Shown here: piece after piece, positions 33,500-45,819 of the stretch
Numbering within the stretch: position 1 is the stretch's first letter
Layout: every line of letters starts with the position of its first letter
Notes under the pieces: model-generated
What the model was told of the DNA's origin: nothing
The model's input: only the letters and a program-made list of their open reading frames with translations
The model's database searches: none
Translations under genes and position numbers: made by a program
DNA from: Amoebidium appalachense
Lineage: Eukaryota > Ichthyosporea
NCBI GenBank assembly: GCA_963693365.1
Contig: CAVNZM010000007.1
Coordinates: 3,286,001-3,350,000, forward strand
DNA length: 64,000 nt
Direction of reading: 5' to 3'

Positions 33500-33700
33500 T
33501 TAGCTATTTAGAATTATGTGGATTAAAAATTTTATACGTCGAGATCATATGAGAAATCTGTAATATGTATTTACTGAAAGTCCTAAGTCTTCGGCACCCA
33601 AATAGACTGAGCATAGTACAACAGCTCCCAATATAAGAGAGAAAATTGTATTTAATGAGAGCCTTTTGGCATTCTAGATTAATTTGATTCAGTATAACAT
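33500..33700 (+). repeat. Diverged second copy of the stretch downstream of the atp6 fragment
   Basis: About 33500-33690 resembles 32880-33060 (shared TTTAGCTATTT, AATCTGTAATA-like and TAGACTG segments). This is an old internal duplication. I assign no gene to the rest of the left arm between 33700 and 35252. Confidence 0.45.
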
Positions 33701-35252
33701 CAATAAACAGATATTAAGGTGTTAATGTATGTATGAAATGTAATTACCTAAATTTGGCAAAAATAAAGATATATATATGCTTTAAAATAATAATATTACT
33801 AAGAATGGCTTTGCGCGAGCGGATTTATTACTATTATTTGTAAGTTTTCCTGTAAAATAAAGATCAATATTTTTATGTTAGGTGAGAATAACTATGTAAA
33901 TAATAGATAGTCTTTTTAACTATTAGGCCTAGATAAATTAAGTAAATCTAATATGGAGAGTAAGTGTGAATATTGTAAAAGCAGGGGGTTTGAATGATAG
34001 TGGTAACTGGTTTAGACCAAACAGGGAAGACTGAGGCAGATGAGACGTTAATTGTAGAGGTTATCGACTGTTAGTGTTATTCAAATAAATCCTTTGGAAG
34101 GGCCCAGAAAAATTGCTTATTGGGATGTTTACAACTAAATGGAAGCATGATGAGATTACTATTATTGATAATTTACAAATTCAGTTTATTGCTTGTTATA
34201 TGAACATGTTTGAGTAGTTAATGTAATGGATATTGATTTCACATAAAATAATTTTAAATCAAAATTTAACAATGGTGCAGTGACAGCGCTATGCATATAG
34301 GGAAAATTTTTTATTGGATTTATGATTGTTATATGTGCAGATAAAGTAAGAATGAATATAAAATAATTATTATATTTTTCTTAATCAATTGAAAAAGGAT
34401 CTTATATAGAGTTTACTGTGTGTTAAATTCGGATTCATATTAGGTGCCTTCTTGGGGGGGATAGCATATGGTGGAGGTTTGAAAATTTTCCTGCGTCTTT
34501 AGCAGTATGAACTTACACTCTCGGTCTTCTATTTACAAAATAAATATATTACTATTAAGCTAGATTAGCGAATCGTGTTTATTTAATGACCTAGAAGTCC
34601 TGAAAGTTGATAATAATACTTGGGTTTACGTTCATTATTTCTAAGCAAAATTTTCACCCTGGAGTTATGTTAATCCTATATTGATTAAGAATAGAATTGG
34701 TAGCCTTTAGAGCTATGGTACACTATTTTATCTAGTGGGACTGTGTCAACTATTATCTTCCTGTGTGATAGAAAGAAATCTAATCATTATTGGTGTCGAA
34801 GTGGCATTTCAGATTTTAGTTGTTAAATATATGATGCTGTTATTTTTGAGGGACTTGAACTTTTAAACCTAGAGACATTGTGTTGGCTGGTTTAATATTT
34901 TACCTGACACTAATTTCTTCTGTGTCTTTACATATAAGTATAGGAATATCATTTATTCATTAGTCTTTAATGTTGCAAAGCAATAATCTGGCCAAGGGGT
35001 CTTCTTATACTAGAAGTTTCTTTTCCATAGTAAAAAAGAGAGGTTTCCTGGAATAGAATAAAGGATTTAGCATGAGCATATTTCCCACCACGATAAATGA
35101 TATAAAATAACACTTTTGTAATAGAATGTTGATGGTACTATGAATAATTAATGATCAGGTAAGAACGGGATATAGAGATAAAATTAGTAATTTTAATGCG
35201 GTAATAAAAATTTATGTTATAATAGTAGAGGATCTTGATAGATATTTGGTAA

Positions 35253-37554
35253 TCGTATATAAAACAGGGCGGCTTCTGTCTTAAATAATAACATCATTAT
35301 TGTTGCTATTGTTTATGCGAACATTGGTGTTAACACGTTTTCTAAACTTATGTAGAAAGGAATTATATTTGATACGATGAATCCTGATGTATCTTTGGTA
35401 GCGTAGTAATAAAGAAAAAATTTTGATCCCGTATTTGATGCTAATTCAACGAGTTAAGATACGTGTTAATGAAGTTAATAAGATGTTAAAATTTAATTAG
35501 ATATTCCTAATGTAGACTTTCCATTTACTAATGTTATTTTATATGTGCTGGTTAACATTCGAGGATTTGTTATTTTATACAAAGTTATCACGACAGGCTA
35601 ATTCAAATCCTAATCTCTTCTAAACTTTGGTGATATTCATAATGTTTATATTAGCGACGATGTTATATTTAATTAGCTTAAATCACAAATTAGTACATTG
35701 TAAGTTTACAGAGTTTTTAATTAGATTACAGAAATAATGGTATCGGGAAGAGACTCGGAGAATTGAAATAATTAAGCTAAGTAGAGAACCCAGCTTTCTT
35801 GGTAAGTACTAGGTTTTATGGGAAGAGTACAATTAGTTTAAGAGAGATCCTGCGTATTTTTAAAAAATCTTGCGCACTTAGAAAAGATCCTATGTATTTA
35901 AGAAAAATTTTTAACACTTGAAAATACCTTATTAACAAAAATCTATACTCTTGTCTCGCCGATAGACGAATCATCATTATTACAACTATTGATTATATGC
36001 TCTACCAATCGAGTTAAATATCTTGCTTGCTAGGAATAGAATTTTCGTAGGAAGGGCCCAACTAGCTTAGGAGAAATTCTATGCACCTAAGAAAGATCCT
36101 GCGCACTTAGGAAGAATTCTACTAGCTTAGTAGAGATTATGTGCACTTTGGAAGAATACTACGTACTTAATAGTGACCCTATCACTTCACAAAAATCTAT
36201 ATTATAACTATAATCTCTTGTTCTCAAATGAGTGCTCAACCTATTGAGCCATTTTGATTCTACTATTACCTGTGGTCTTGCATATTAATAATTCAGATTA
36301 AGTAGAATTCAGACCTACTATTCTATCATAGAGCAACTTATTTTAAGAAAGCTTGTTTATAAATCTCCTCTTATTTTATTTGTCATTTTTAAAAAGTGAA
36401 ACATAATAGAACTAGAAAAGTTATTGTTATTTATATTTTCTGCTATGGGAAATAACAAATAACTGTTGTCTTATACTAAGTTTTATGGCAAGAACATAAG
36501 ATTATTTGTCTTAACAACTAAGTACTCAAAGAACGGTAACTCGACTGAAATTTTAATATGAACTCATAGGGACAGACTCCTCGATGAAAACTAACTCCAC
36601 ATTACATACTTAGACTTTATAAATAGGACACTTTTTCATCCAACAAGCATTATACTCTCGTCTATTTAGCTAATATTACCGTATCTGCACGGGTAATTGA
36701 TTCTCATAATAAAACCTCCATACGTCATCATACAGATGCCAATTACAAAACAATAAAGTAATCTCTTGCCATCTACTCATTGCTTTTATATAGTATTAGA
36801 GGTATTTGAAAAGTCGTCGCTCATTGAATATTTGCAATATTGATATAGATCAGCGCTATTCCCTTTATTTTTGATCATCTTTTAACTTAGTACTAAACAT
36901 GATTAATTAAATTATATATTTTTAGCCTTTAACTAAAATTTGGTACCAAAAGCTTTAGAAGGCTTTCCGGATTTGGTACTTGTACGCAAGCAAGTAGTGT
37001 CCTAAATCACAAAGCATTAAGTTTATAAGAGCCTTTACACTCTAGCCTTTAAATTGATGCATACAGTTCATAGTAAAAACTCTTCAACGGTCAAAAAATT
37101 CATCGATTTATTAATTCTCCGTTAAACATTCTTCAATCAACTAGTGCCCCCGTCATTTTTCATCAATAAATTACTCCTCCATTAATTATCCTTAGATAAA
37201 TTAATTATATTCTGCCATCAATTCTCATCGCTCTATTAATCCTTCTCATTTGTTAACTCTTCTCATCCATAAATTTTCCCTCGATCTAATAATTCTACTC
37301 TTTACGTCAATCACTACGTCTCCAGCGTGACAAAACCCATCGACCATAAACATTCCCTCTCTTTTCTAACAGATTCTTCTGTTTCTTACTAAAGAATCCT
37401 TCTGCCTCTCTAACCAATTCTTCTGTCTCTTACTAAAAAATCTCAACCCTACCCTACATGTAGATTCTACACATGCCTAGACTACATGCCTAGAATAGAA
37501 GAAGAGAGACGAGGGGCTATGTGAAATAACTAGACTGGGCCCCCCGAACTAGAC
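35253..37554. other. Spacer between the inverted arms
   Basis: AT-rich and also of organellar character. It has several copies of a short repeat family related to AGAGATCCTGCGCACTTAGG (about 35800-35930 and 36046-36170), also seen at 31224-31300 and 41508-41620. Two degraded tRNA-like segments lie on the minus strand (about 35955-36030 and 36195-36275). Its right end (37522-37546) is a 25-bp copy of the right outer terminus of the whole block. Confidence 0.55.
37522..37546 (+). repeat. Internal copy of the block's terminal motif
   Basis: TGAAATAACTAGACTGGGC followed by CCCCCG is identical over 25 bp to the right outer end (42343-42367). Its first 19 bp are the reverse complement of the left outer end (30503-30521). 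Confidence 0.9.
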
Positions 37555-39904
37555 TTACCAAATATCTATCAAGATCCTCTACTATTATAACATAAATTTT
37601 TATTACCGCATTAAAATTACTAATTTTATCTCTATATCCCGTTCTTACCTGATCATTAATTATTCATAGTACCATCAACATTCTATTACAAAAGTGTTAT
37701 TTTATATCATTTATCGTGGTGGGAAATATGCTCATGCTAAATCCTTTATTCTATTCCAGGAAACCTCTCTTTTTTACTATGGAAAAGAAACTTCTAGTAT
37801 AAGAAGACCCCTTGGCCAGATTATTGCTTTGCAACATTAAAGACTAATGAATAAATGATATTCCTATACTTATATGTAAAGACACAGAAGAAATTAGTGT
37901 CAGGTAAAATATTAAACCAGCCAACACAATGTCTCTAGGTTTAAAAGTTCAAGTCCCTCAAAAATAACAGCATCATATATTTAACAACTAAAATCTGAAA
38001 TGCCACTTCGACACCAATAATGATTAGATTTCTTTCTATCACACAGGAAGATAATAGTTGACACAGTCCCACTAGATAAAATAGTGTACCATAGCTCTAA
38101 AGGCTACCAATTCTATTCTTAATCAATATAGGATTAACATAACTCCAGGGTGAAAATTTTGCTTAGAAATAATGAACGTAAACCCAAGTATTATTATCAA
38201 CTTTCAGGACTTCTAGGTCATTAAATAAACACGATTCGCTAATCTAGCTTAATAGTAATATATTTATTTTGTAAATAGAAGACCGAGAGTGTAAGTTCAT
38301 ACTGCTAAAGACGCAGGAAAATTTTCAAACCTCCACCATATGCTATCCCCCCCAAGAAGGCACCTAATATGAATCCGAATTTAACACACAGTAAACTCTA
38401 TATAAGATCCTTTTTCAATTGATTAAGAAAAATATAATAATTATTTTATATTCATTCTTACTTTATCTGCACATATAACAATCATAAATCCAATAAAAAA
38501 TTTTCCCTATATGCATAGCGCTGTCACTGCACCATTGTTAAATTTTGATTTAAAATTATTTTATGTGAAATCAATATCCATTACATTAACTACTCAAACA
38601 TGTTCATATAACAAGCAATAAACTGAATTTGTAAATTATCAATAATAGTAATCTCATCATGCTTCCATTTAGTTGTAAACATCCCAATAAGCAATTTTTC
38701 TGGGCCCTTCCAAAGGATTTATTTGAATAACACTAACAGTCGATAACCTCTACAATTAACGTCTCATCTGCCTCAGTCTTCCCTGTTTGGTCTAAACCAG
38801 TTACCACTATCATTCAAACCCCCTGCTTTTACAATATTCACACTTACTCTCCATATTAGATTTACTTAATTTATCTAGGCCTAATAGTTAAAAAGACTAT
38901 CTATTATTTACATAGTTATTCTCACCTAACATAAAAATATTGATCTTTATTTTACAGGAAAACTTACAAATAATAGTAATAAATCCGCTCGCGCAAAGCC
39001 ATTCTTAGTAATATTATTATTTTAAAGCATATATATATCTTTATTTTTGCCAAATTTAGGTAATTACATTTCATACATACATTAACACCTTAATATCTGT
39101 TTATTGATGTTATACTGAATCAAATTAATCTAGAATGCCAAAAGGCTCTCATTAAATACAATTTTCTCTCTTATATTGGGAGCTGTTGTACTATGCTCAG
39201 TCTATTTGGGTGCCGAAGACTTAGGACTTTCAGTAAATACATATTACAGATTTCTCATATGATCTCGACGTATAAAATTTTTAATCCACATAATTCTAAA
39301 TAGCTAAACCAATTTAACCTAAAGAATAAACTTCTAACCCAGGTAAAGATAGATAATATTTTTATGTATTAAGAGAAACAACTATAATTTTAGCATATAA
39401 TATTATTATTAGAAAGATTAATTTTTAATGAGAATAATAGGTACCCGCATATAGCGAAGTTTATAATGGAGTCTTATGTTAGTGGCACTTTGCCATTCTC
39501 TGCTATACTACTTTCTCAAGCAGTACATACCTTACCCCCCCCAAAGTTATGATATTATTTGTGCCAAGTTTATGTGAAGACATTCTACCTATGCCTTGAT
39601 GCATTAATGTCTATCCACGGTATCAGATTGCAAATGCTCAAAGAGAGGTGACTTTCAGAAATACTAAATACAATCTACAATTGTTTCCTGAATACAGAAC
39701 CATTAAGATTAGAATAGTAATAACCTAAATGTCATTACGATTTTCTTGTCATCCTAGCTCCTCCATCGAGTACAGTTTCGCTTTTCTCTTAAGAACTGCT
39801 ACACTCTATACAGTCTATATGAATGCAAACCCCCCCCCTAAAACTTTAGATAAGTAAGTATTACAAATCTTTCTTGATCTAGACGTAATGTACTTTCAAT
39901 GAAT

Positions 39905-40225
39905 TAAATTTCAAATAGCTAAATCAATAAAATCTCAAAATGACCTTTTCAATTTTAATAAGGATAAAGAATGCCGATAATATAATAGCTAAGGATAAAA
40001 CTCCTTTAGCTACTAAGAGTATTTAAGTAAGTATACTTAAGAGAGAGTATAAAAAAATGACGTGTTGAAATATGGGAAGAACGATGAATATCTAATGAAG
40101 ATACTCTAACGGAATAATTTACTAACTCCATTCTTAATCTGAAAGAAACTAGAATTATTGAAGCTCCTTGTGGAATGAGTCGACCTAAAGTAACGCTCAA
40201 TCAAATTCCAAATGATAATGCTAAA
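39905..40225 (-). pseudogene. atp6: atp6 fragment (mitochondrial origin), right arm
   Basis: Mirror copy of the left-arm fragment. The 64-codon open piece (40006-40200) encodes the same protein, residue for residue. Confidence 0.6.
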
Positions 40226-40671
40226 GTCACACCACTGTAAAGATTAGCATTTTAAATATAATTAATCTGTCCCATTTAAACCCTACTATATATGAAATTA
40301 ATAGAAAGATCACAGAAGAATAAAAATGAATTTCTTTTTTCCCCCCCAAGGTTATCTATTCCTTAATACATAACAGTCTCGTATAAGAATTTTACTAAAG
40401 ATTATCTCCTAGTTGGTACGATGTACTTTTTCTATGCTTAATTTATATGCTATTAATATTAGGAATTCTATTTTCATCGTAAATGTCCTAAAGAGGAAAC
40501 AGAAACTCCACGTGTAATCTCTTAAGATCCTACAGGTGATCAAAATTTAAAGAATCTATTACATATATAAGATTCAGTTTTCTCCCATGTAAGATTGGAT
40601 TTCCTGCTCATAGCCCTGCTCTTTGTGTAAAGAGCTATTAAATATATATTTAAGATACTCCCTCTTAGAAA

Positions 40672-40844
40672 GTTCTTAAATTTTTAGACTGTCTCAACAT
40701 ACAGCTAAATTTATGGTGGACTAATTGTGCTAGTTCAATTTACCACACCTTGTTCCACTAATGCCGATGACACTAATATAAATAAAGGTGAAATAAAAAA
40801 ATAGCAGTATTTAATATCTCAATTCAATATGAATCCTTGGGGGT
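40672..40844 (-). pseudogene. cox1: cox1 fragment (mitochondrial origin), right arm
   Basis: Mirror copy of 31963-32135; I saw no differences. Confidence 0.7.
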
Positions 40845-41370
40845 ACTAGACGAGCTTGTCGTCATGTGATGATAAGAGCATAAGACTTATCTCTTAGCGA
40901 TAAGGCTCTTTAGAGACTCTTGTAATTACAAAATTAACAATTTACCCTGTATAAGTAGAAGAACTTGCGAGTTGCGAGTTCTAGACGAGCTTGTCGTCGT
41001 ATGAGGATAAAAGCATAAGACTTATCTCTTAGCGAGAAAATTCAAGAGAGACTCTTGTAATCTGAAAATTAAAATTATCTATAACAGTATACTTTAATAG
41101 ATACATAACGGTATAAAGAAATAATAAAGAACGACGACAACCTTGTTAAACATTAGGATTTCCCTGCTCTAATAAATATCATTATGAATAAAGATTCTTA
41201 TTAAGTCCATAAAATGGAGCACCGCAAAAGTTCTGTAGGCTTCCGTAGGTACCCAACTCCTGATAGGCTAAAACTCAGATTTTGATTAGCTAAAGATAGA
41301 AAAATGATAGTTCACCTTGCTCTGGATTGATTTTCATCTTATATTCCTGACATAAAATAGATATAAAATA

Positions 41371-41475
41371 GAGGAGGAGTTGGTACCTACGGAAATCGAC
41401 GGAACTTTCGCGGTGCTAGAATCATCATCCTTGCAATTATTAGTTGCATGCTTACCTATTAAGCTAAATACCGGA
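41371..41475 (-). tRNA. tRNA-like gene (loop CTAATAA) with cassette, right arm
   Basis: Counterpart of 31328-31440 with a few substitutions in the D loop and T arm. The anticodon arm is unchanged and the cassette is at 41382-41417. Confidence 0.45.
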
Positions 41476-41659
41476 GAAATATAGAATCCTGAAGTTGATA
41501 GTAAGACTTTCGTAGGAAGAGTCCAACTAGTTTAGGGTCCAAATTTTTGGGTCCATTTAATCCGCTTAGGAGAGATCCTGCGCATTTAGGGGGAAAGATC
41601 CTGCGTACTTGAAAGAGACCTTATCGCTAGACAGAAGTCTATACTCTTGCCTTAACCAG

Positions 41660-41724
41660 CCAAAAAACCTATAACCAAATAATCCGGAGTTCAAGTGTTG
41701 TATCCAATTGAACTATATCGACGA
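41660..41724 (-). tRNA. tRNA-Arg-like fragment, right arm
   Basis: Counterpart of 31120-31200, with TTGAACTCCGGA in the anticodon region. The stem is not well paired. Confidence 0.35.
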
Positions 41725-41825
41725 TAATAATAAAGAATTCGGTACCTACGGAACTTTCGCGGTGCTCCAACTTACAAGGAATTAGATCATGAGTCTAATG
41801 GATCAATCGTAATCCGTCTCTTTTC
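41722..41825 (-). pseudogene. tRNA-Met(CAT)-like gene fused through the GC cassette, right arm
   Basis: The 5' two-thirds read as tRNA-Met: GGATTACGATTGATCC, then TTAGA/TCTAA around CTCATGA with anticodon CAT. The T-loop continues into a shortened cassette (41741-41768). After it comes GAATTCTTT, which is the 3' T-arm half of the tRNA-Gln in the left arm, not of tRNA-Met. Recombination between two cassettes explains this. Confidence 0.6.
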
Positions 41826-42008
41826 TAAATTTCCTGCTTCTTAATAAATAAGTTAATCAAATCTTTAGTAGCTATTTAAGATTTTTAAAAATTCCAGTCC
41901 CTTATCTGCTAAAACTCCGATTCTGATTAGCTAAAGTTATAAAAATGACAGTTCCCCTTGCTCTGAATTAGATTTTCATCTTATATTCCTGACAGAAACT
42001 AGGTGTAG

Positions 42009-42083
42009 AAGTAAATTTAGGAGTCGAACCTAAAATGAATTAGACTCAAGAGTCTAATGGATTAACCGTAATCCGTCTTTACT
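42009..42083 (-). tRNA. tRNA-like gene without cassette, right arm
   Basis: The acceptor stem AGTAAA/TTTACT pairs fully, the D arm is GGATT..AATCC, and the T arm TTAGG-TTCGACT-CCTAA is uninterrupted. The anticodon arm reads TTAGA CTCTTGAG TCTAA with an 8-nt loop, so the anticodon is unclear. It shows what a T arm looks like without the cassette. Confidence 0.5.
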
Positions 42084-42367
42084 CAAAAAGTGCTAGATTT
42101 ACTACTGTTTAAAGTAATATATTTTTAATAAATATTGCTATTAAGATAAAAATGTTTAATTAAAACTTAAGATTTTAAAAAGTCCAATTTTTGATTTGTA
42201 AAATTACAAAATTGACGATTTTTTGAAATTTGACGATTTTCCGAAATTTGACGATTTTCCGAATTTCTGTATTTAGGATTTCAAATCTCATCTTATATCG
42301 TGACACAAGCTTAGAGTAAGAGTAGAGAGGGAGGGGGCGAGATGAAATAACTAGACTGGGCCCCCCG

Positions 42368-42741
42368 TCCTCCAGCCATCCAACAGATGACTTTAAGGAT
42401 GACGACGGTCTTTTTTAGTGTGACTTTTAGAACATCCTGAAAGATGGCTTTAAAATTGCATCAAGAAATCTTCTGGTGCTCTTGCCAGAACTATGAATAT
42501 ATAATTATTCTATCTATGGGAGCGACCATATATAACGTTAGGCCGTCCTAAAGCCGTCTAAAGTGTATTAATTGTGTCTTTTCCTCAATTGATGATGAAT
42601 CTATATTATGACGTAAATACGTCTAACGCATATCTTGTTTGTGTCACTATGTACCAATAAAAATATCCCTAGCAAATCGGTGAGTTGCTTTTAGTACGTC
42701 CTAAAGTCGACAACTCGTGTTAGACTGAAATAACATATTAC
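42368..42741. other. Unique flank left of unit B
   Basis: No gene or repeat class recognised; moderately AT-rich. It contains two related motifs, CGTCCTAAAGCCGTC and CGTCCTAAAGTCGAC (about 42548 and 42699). It has no counterpart in the flank of unit A. Confidence 0.5.
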
Positions 42742-42762
42742 ATAACTACATTTTAAGGATAC

Positions 42763-42782
42763 ATTTAGGTTAACCACAACAT
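42763..42782 (+). other. Empty target site of the Ngaro-like element
   Basis: The sequence reads ATTTAGGTTA immediately followed by ACCACAACAT. In unit A the same two halves are separated by 1435-6866. The insertion point is between 42772 and 42773, give or take one base. Confidence 0.95.
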
Positions 42783-44532
42783 ATCTGTAATATATCTCTG
42801 CAAATTCTTCAAGAGGTGTTAAGTATGCCACATATATTCATTAAAGATGGATATTGGTGATCGAAAAGCGCTCTTGTAGACGGCTGACCGATAGCTTACA
42901 GATATGCTGGGGATATCTGTTTAGTAAAAGTTTATAAATATTGTCTTTTTATAGATTCGTTTAAGACATAACAAAGACGGCTCTAAGATATGCTTCGGGG
43001 AGGAAACAGATGGAACACGGGATAGGGTTTCGCCGGGTTACAGATATGCTAAAGGTACAATAAGGACATACTTACAGAGATGTCTTTAATAGCGCCTGCT
43101 AAAGCCGGACGGCCCCCGTTAGGGATAGCTTGGAGTCATCTCTAACTAATAACGGTTATAAAGGGTATTGTTCAGGATGGGTTACGGGTTTAGGATGTCC
43201 CAGAGTGGTTTGAGACGGGAAAAAGATGCCGGGAGATGTTTGCTGATGTATATATATGTCGAACTGGGATGGCGATCCAGTATAAATCATTATCTATAGC
43301 CATGGCGAGCTGGTTGACTGCCAGTCTAAACCTAGTCCACGGGATGCACCTTCCTCGTGTCTTAACTGGTTGACTACCAGTCTATAAATCAGTCCACAAG
43401 ATGTTCATGCCTTGTGTTTACCTGGGTGGTCCCCAGTATAAAACATTAGCCACCAACACGTCACACATACACTAGTGTTTCCTTTATATATATCTATATC
43501 GACGATAACGGCATGACTTCATGTTCCGAGTCTTCCGAGGCAACCGTCCTTGTGTGCCTCTTCCGTTTTGGTTTTCTCCTTCCCAACTTAAGGATCTTCG
43601 GTTTGCATCCTCGAGTGGGGAGACTTGTGTGTGACGGCCCCCACGTGTTAGGACCTCATCTACCGTCACATCAACAGACACGAGAACACAAACTTCAACC
43701 CCTTGAGTGGGGATGTTGGAATACGTCACTACGTATCACAGCAACTTGAAGAGCCTTGAAGTATGTATGTGTCTTAGCTTTGTTTACGGTATTCGTGTCT
43801 GCTTTCCTCTGTGCTCTCTCCCTTTTCTCTTTTCTTTCTCTCTCTCTCTCCCCCCCCCCCCCCCCCCCCCCCATATCTCTCTCTCTCCCTTGTTTCTGTG
43901 TGCACAGATGATATCTGTAGATCTGTGCACACCTGGCTCTCTTGCCTGATAAGAACTTATTGTATTTTATTTCTGTTTGCTCTCCTATGTTTATCTGTGA
44001 GGTAGCGTGATTGGCTAGCTACATTCGTTGTCTTTCTTTTTAAATTATTTCAAAGTAGCTTAGTTTCAGTTCTCAATAGGATGGCTCGCCAATAGTCGCG
44101 AGCGAGTACATCTGTAGATCGTGTTGTGCATTCCTGTCTATTAATATATGTGTTGTGATCGGACAATAGATACATATGGAATTCGGTTCATTGCAATGTG
44201 TCTTCACTTTGAGAGTGTCAACTATTAGGAAATATATGTATTTAAATCAGTTTCTTTATAGCCTAACGAGTATAAATATATATGTGCAGTAATAGTGACA
44301 ATATATATAATTACTTAATTTATTTAAGTAAGAGCTTCCAAACTTTAGTTAAGTCGGAAGTTGGAATGCGTATGCTCTGTCGGAATGTGTTTTTCTATCT
44401 TCTGATAGAACCGATTGGTTCTCCCCCTTTAGGTGTGATAAGCTGATAAGTGGCAAGTACAAAAAGAACCGAGAGCACAATAAAGGATCACTTGTTGTTT
44501 GAAATCTTTCAATGTCTCGTGAACAACTCTGA
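42773..44532. other. Intergenic region of unit B, no recognised gene
   Basis: Counterpart of 6867-8640, including the hairpin/TATAAA-like array at about 43264-43445 and the CT/poly-C tract at 43838-43872. One stretch near 44216-44280 differs from unit A, replacing about 60 bp. Confidence 0.6.
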
Positions 44533-44609
44533 TTGCCCTCTCTTTATTGTGTTAGTCGTGTTTTACATGACACCTCTGTGCACTCTGCTCCCTTAAACCG
44601 TAACAAAAC

Positions 44610-44829
<220 letters not shown>

Positions 44830-45819
44830 TTATGTGTGTGTGTGTCTGGGGGTGTGTGCTCCCTCGGTAGCAGTAGCTTCTAGTGGATTCGGTCCAGTGG
44901 GCCGAGTCGGGTTTGTGTATTTTGGGACGATTCGATCCGGTATTGTGTAGTGTGAGTCGAGCCAATAAAGCAATGAAAGCAAGTATAAGTTATAAATACG
45001 TGCAGGGGGGCCAAATCGATTCATACTAGCAAGCCGGCACAAGCTTTCCTTTTGAGACAGGGGCTCACCTAGTCTAGCTGGAGTGGTGTTTGGTAACAAG
45101 AGAGCATCGGGATATTCCTTCCTACCACCACCAGCATAATCACCGAGATCTATTAAATCATCAACAATAAAGTTAGTGCATGTATCTACTACGAGATGTG
45201 AATCTGGTCTGGCTTGTGCAGATTCTAATAGGCGCATATATATAGGGTGTTTCATTGCATAGCATACACATAGATCAACTCTACCCCACTGTGACTTGAG
45301 CTGGGATAGACGGAGGCGAAAGGTGGGAGGAGGAGGGGGGAGCAGATCAAGGGAGATCTTAGGTAGGAAAAGGATAGGAGAGTGGTCAGATGACCTAGAG
45401 AGGTTAGGGGGGAGAGAGAGTTTTGACATGGTTGATGGCCAAAAGGCCACTCCCCAGTCGGTGTTGTGGGCATGGGATATTTGAGGGAGCCGCAAAGTGT
45501 GACTTTGGACATACCTTGCTAAAGGGATAGCGCGCTCCGGGGGCTTAGATGGGTACCCGACACTCACTTGCAGTGTGTCTGTGTGGTGGAGTCGCGTGTT
45601 AAAACCACCTAAAATAACAGTGGACATTGGTAACTGTGACAACTCGTGAGTCAATTCGGCAACCGACATAGATGGTGGGTAATATACAAAAGTAAAAACA
45701 TTAGAAACTCTATAGAAACCGAGAATTCCGTTTTTACACGTATTACAGGAGCCCTCGACTGGGTTGTCATAGATATCTAAGGGAAACCTGCCAGTGGCAC
45801 GATGGCTTTGCGCGTACAC
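44830..45819 (-). pseudogene. Non-LTR retrotransposon endonuclease fragment, unit B
   Basis: Longer open frame than in unit A because the 4-nt deletion is absent. It adds GILGFYRVSNVFTFVYYPPS upstream of ILGGFNTRLHH, consistent with the strand that precedes GDFN in EEP nucleases. The same Gly replaces the catalytic Asp, so the defect predates the duplication. The extreme N-terminus overlaps the opposite-strand 109-aa ORF and is probably not real. Confidence 0.75.

Larger units (their letters stand above)
30503..35252 (+). repeat. Left arm of mitochondrial-derived inverted repeat
   Basis: AT-rich DNA that contrasts sharply with the GC-richer flanks. It contains tRNA-like genes, a cox1 fragment and an atp6 fragment. 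It is repeated in inverted orientation at 37555-42367, with mirror positions adding to about 72,805-72,807. The inner 3.8 kb appears identical apart from a G/C homopolymer (11 versus 9), while the outer 1 kb differs by rearrangements. It starts with the terminal motif GCCCAGTCTAGTTATTTCA (30503-30521). Most likely a nuclear insertion of mitochondrial DNA, or a fused linear organelle molecule; the genes are broken. Confidence 0.85.
37555..42367 (-). repeat. Right arm of mitochondrial-derived inverted repeat
   Basis: Reverse-complement copy of the left arm. The cox1 and atp6 fragments recur at about 40672-40844 and 39905-40225. The outer part differs: it has an extra tRNA-like gene, lacks the tRNA-Gln, and has an internal duplication (the CTTATATTCCTGACA segment at about 41338 and 41978). 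It ends with the terminal motif at 42343-42367. Confidence 0.85.

Noticed and set aside
31700-35252. Mitochondrial rRNA genes or group I introns in the arms
   Set aside because: I could not find any convincing rRNA core sequence or intron catalytic core by eye; a covariance-model search would be needed.
30503-42367. A DNA transposon or giant palindromic virus-like element
   Set aside because: Despite terminal inverted motifs there is no transposase, integrase or polymerase frame, and the recognisable content is mitochondrial.
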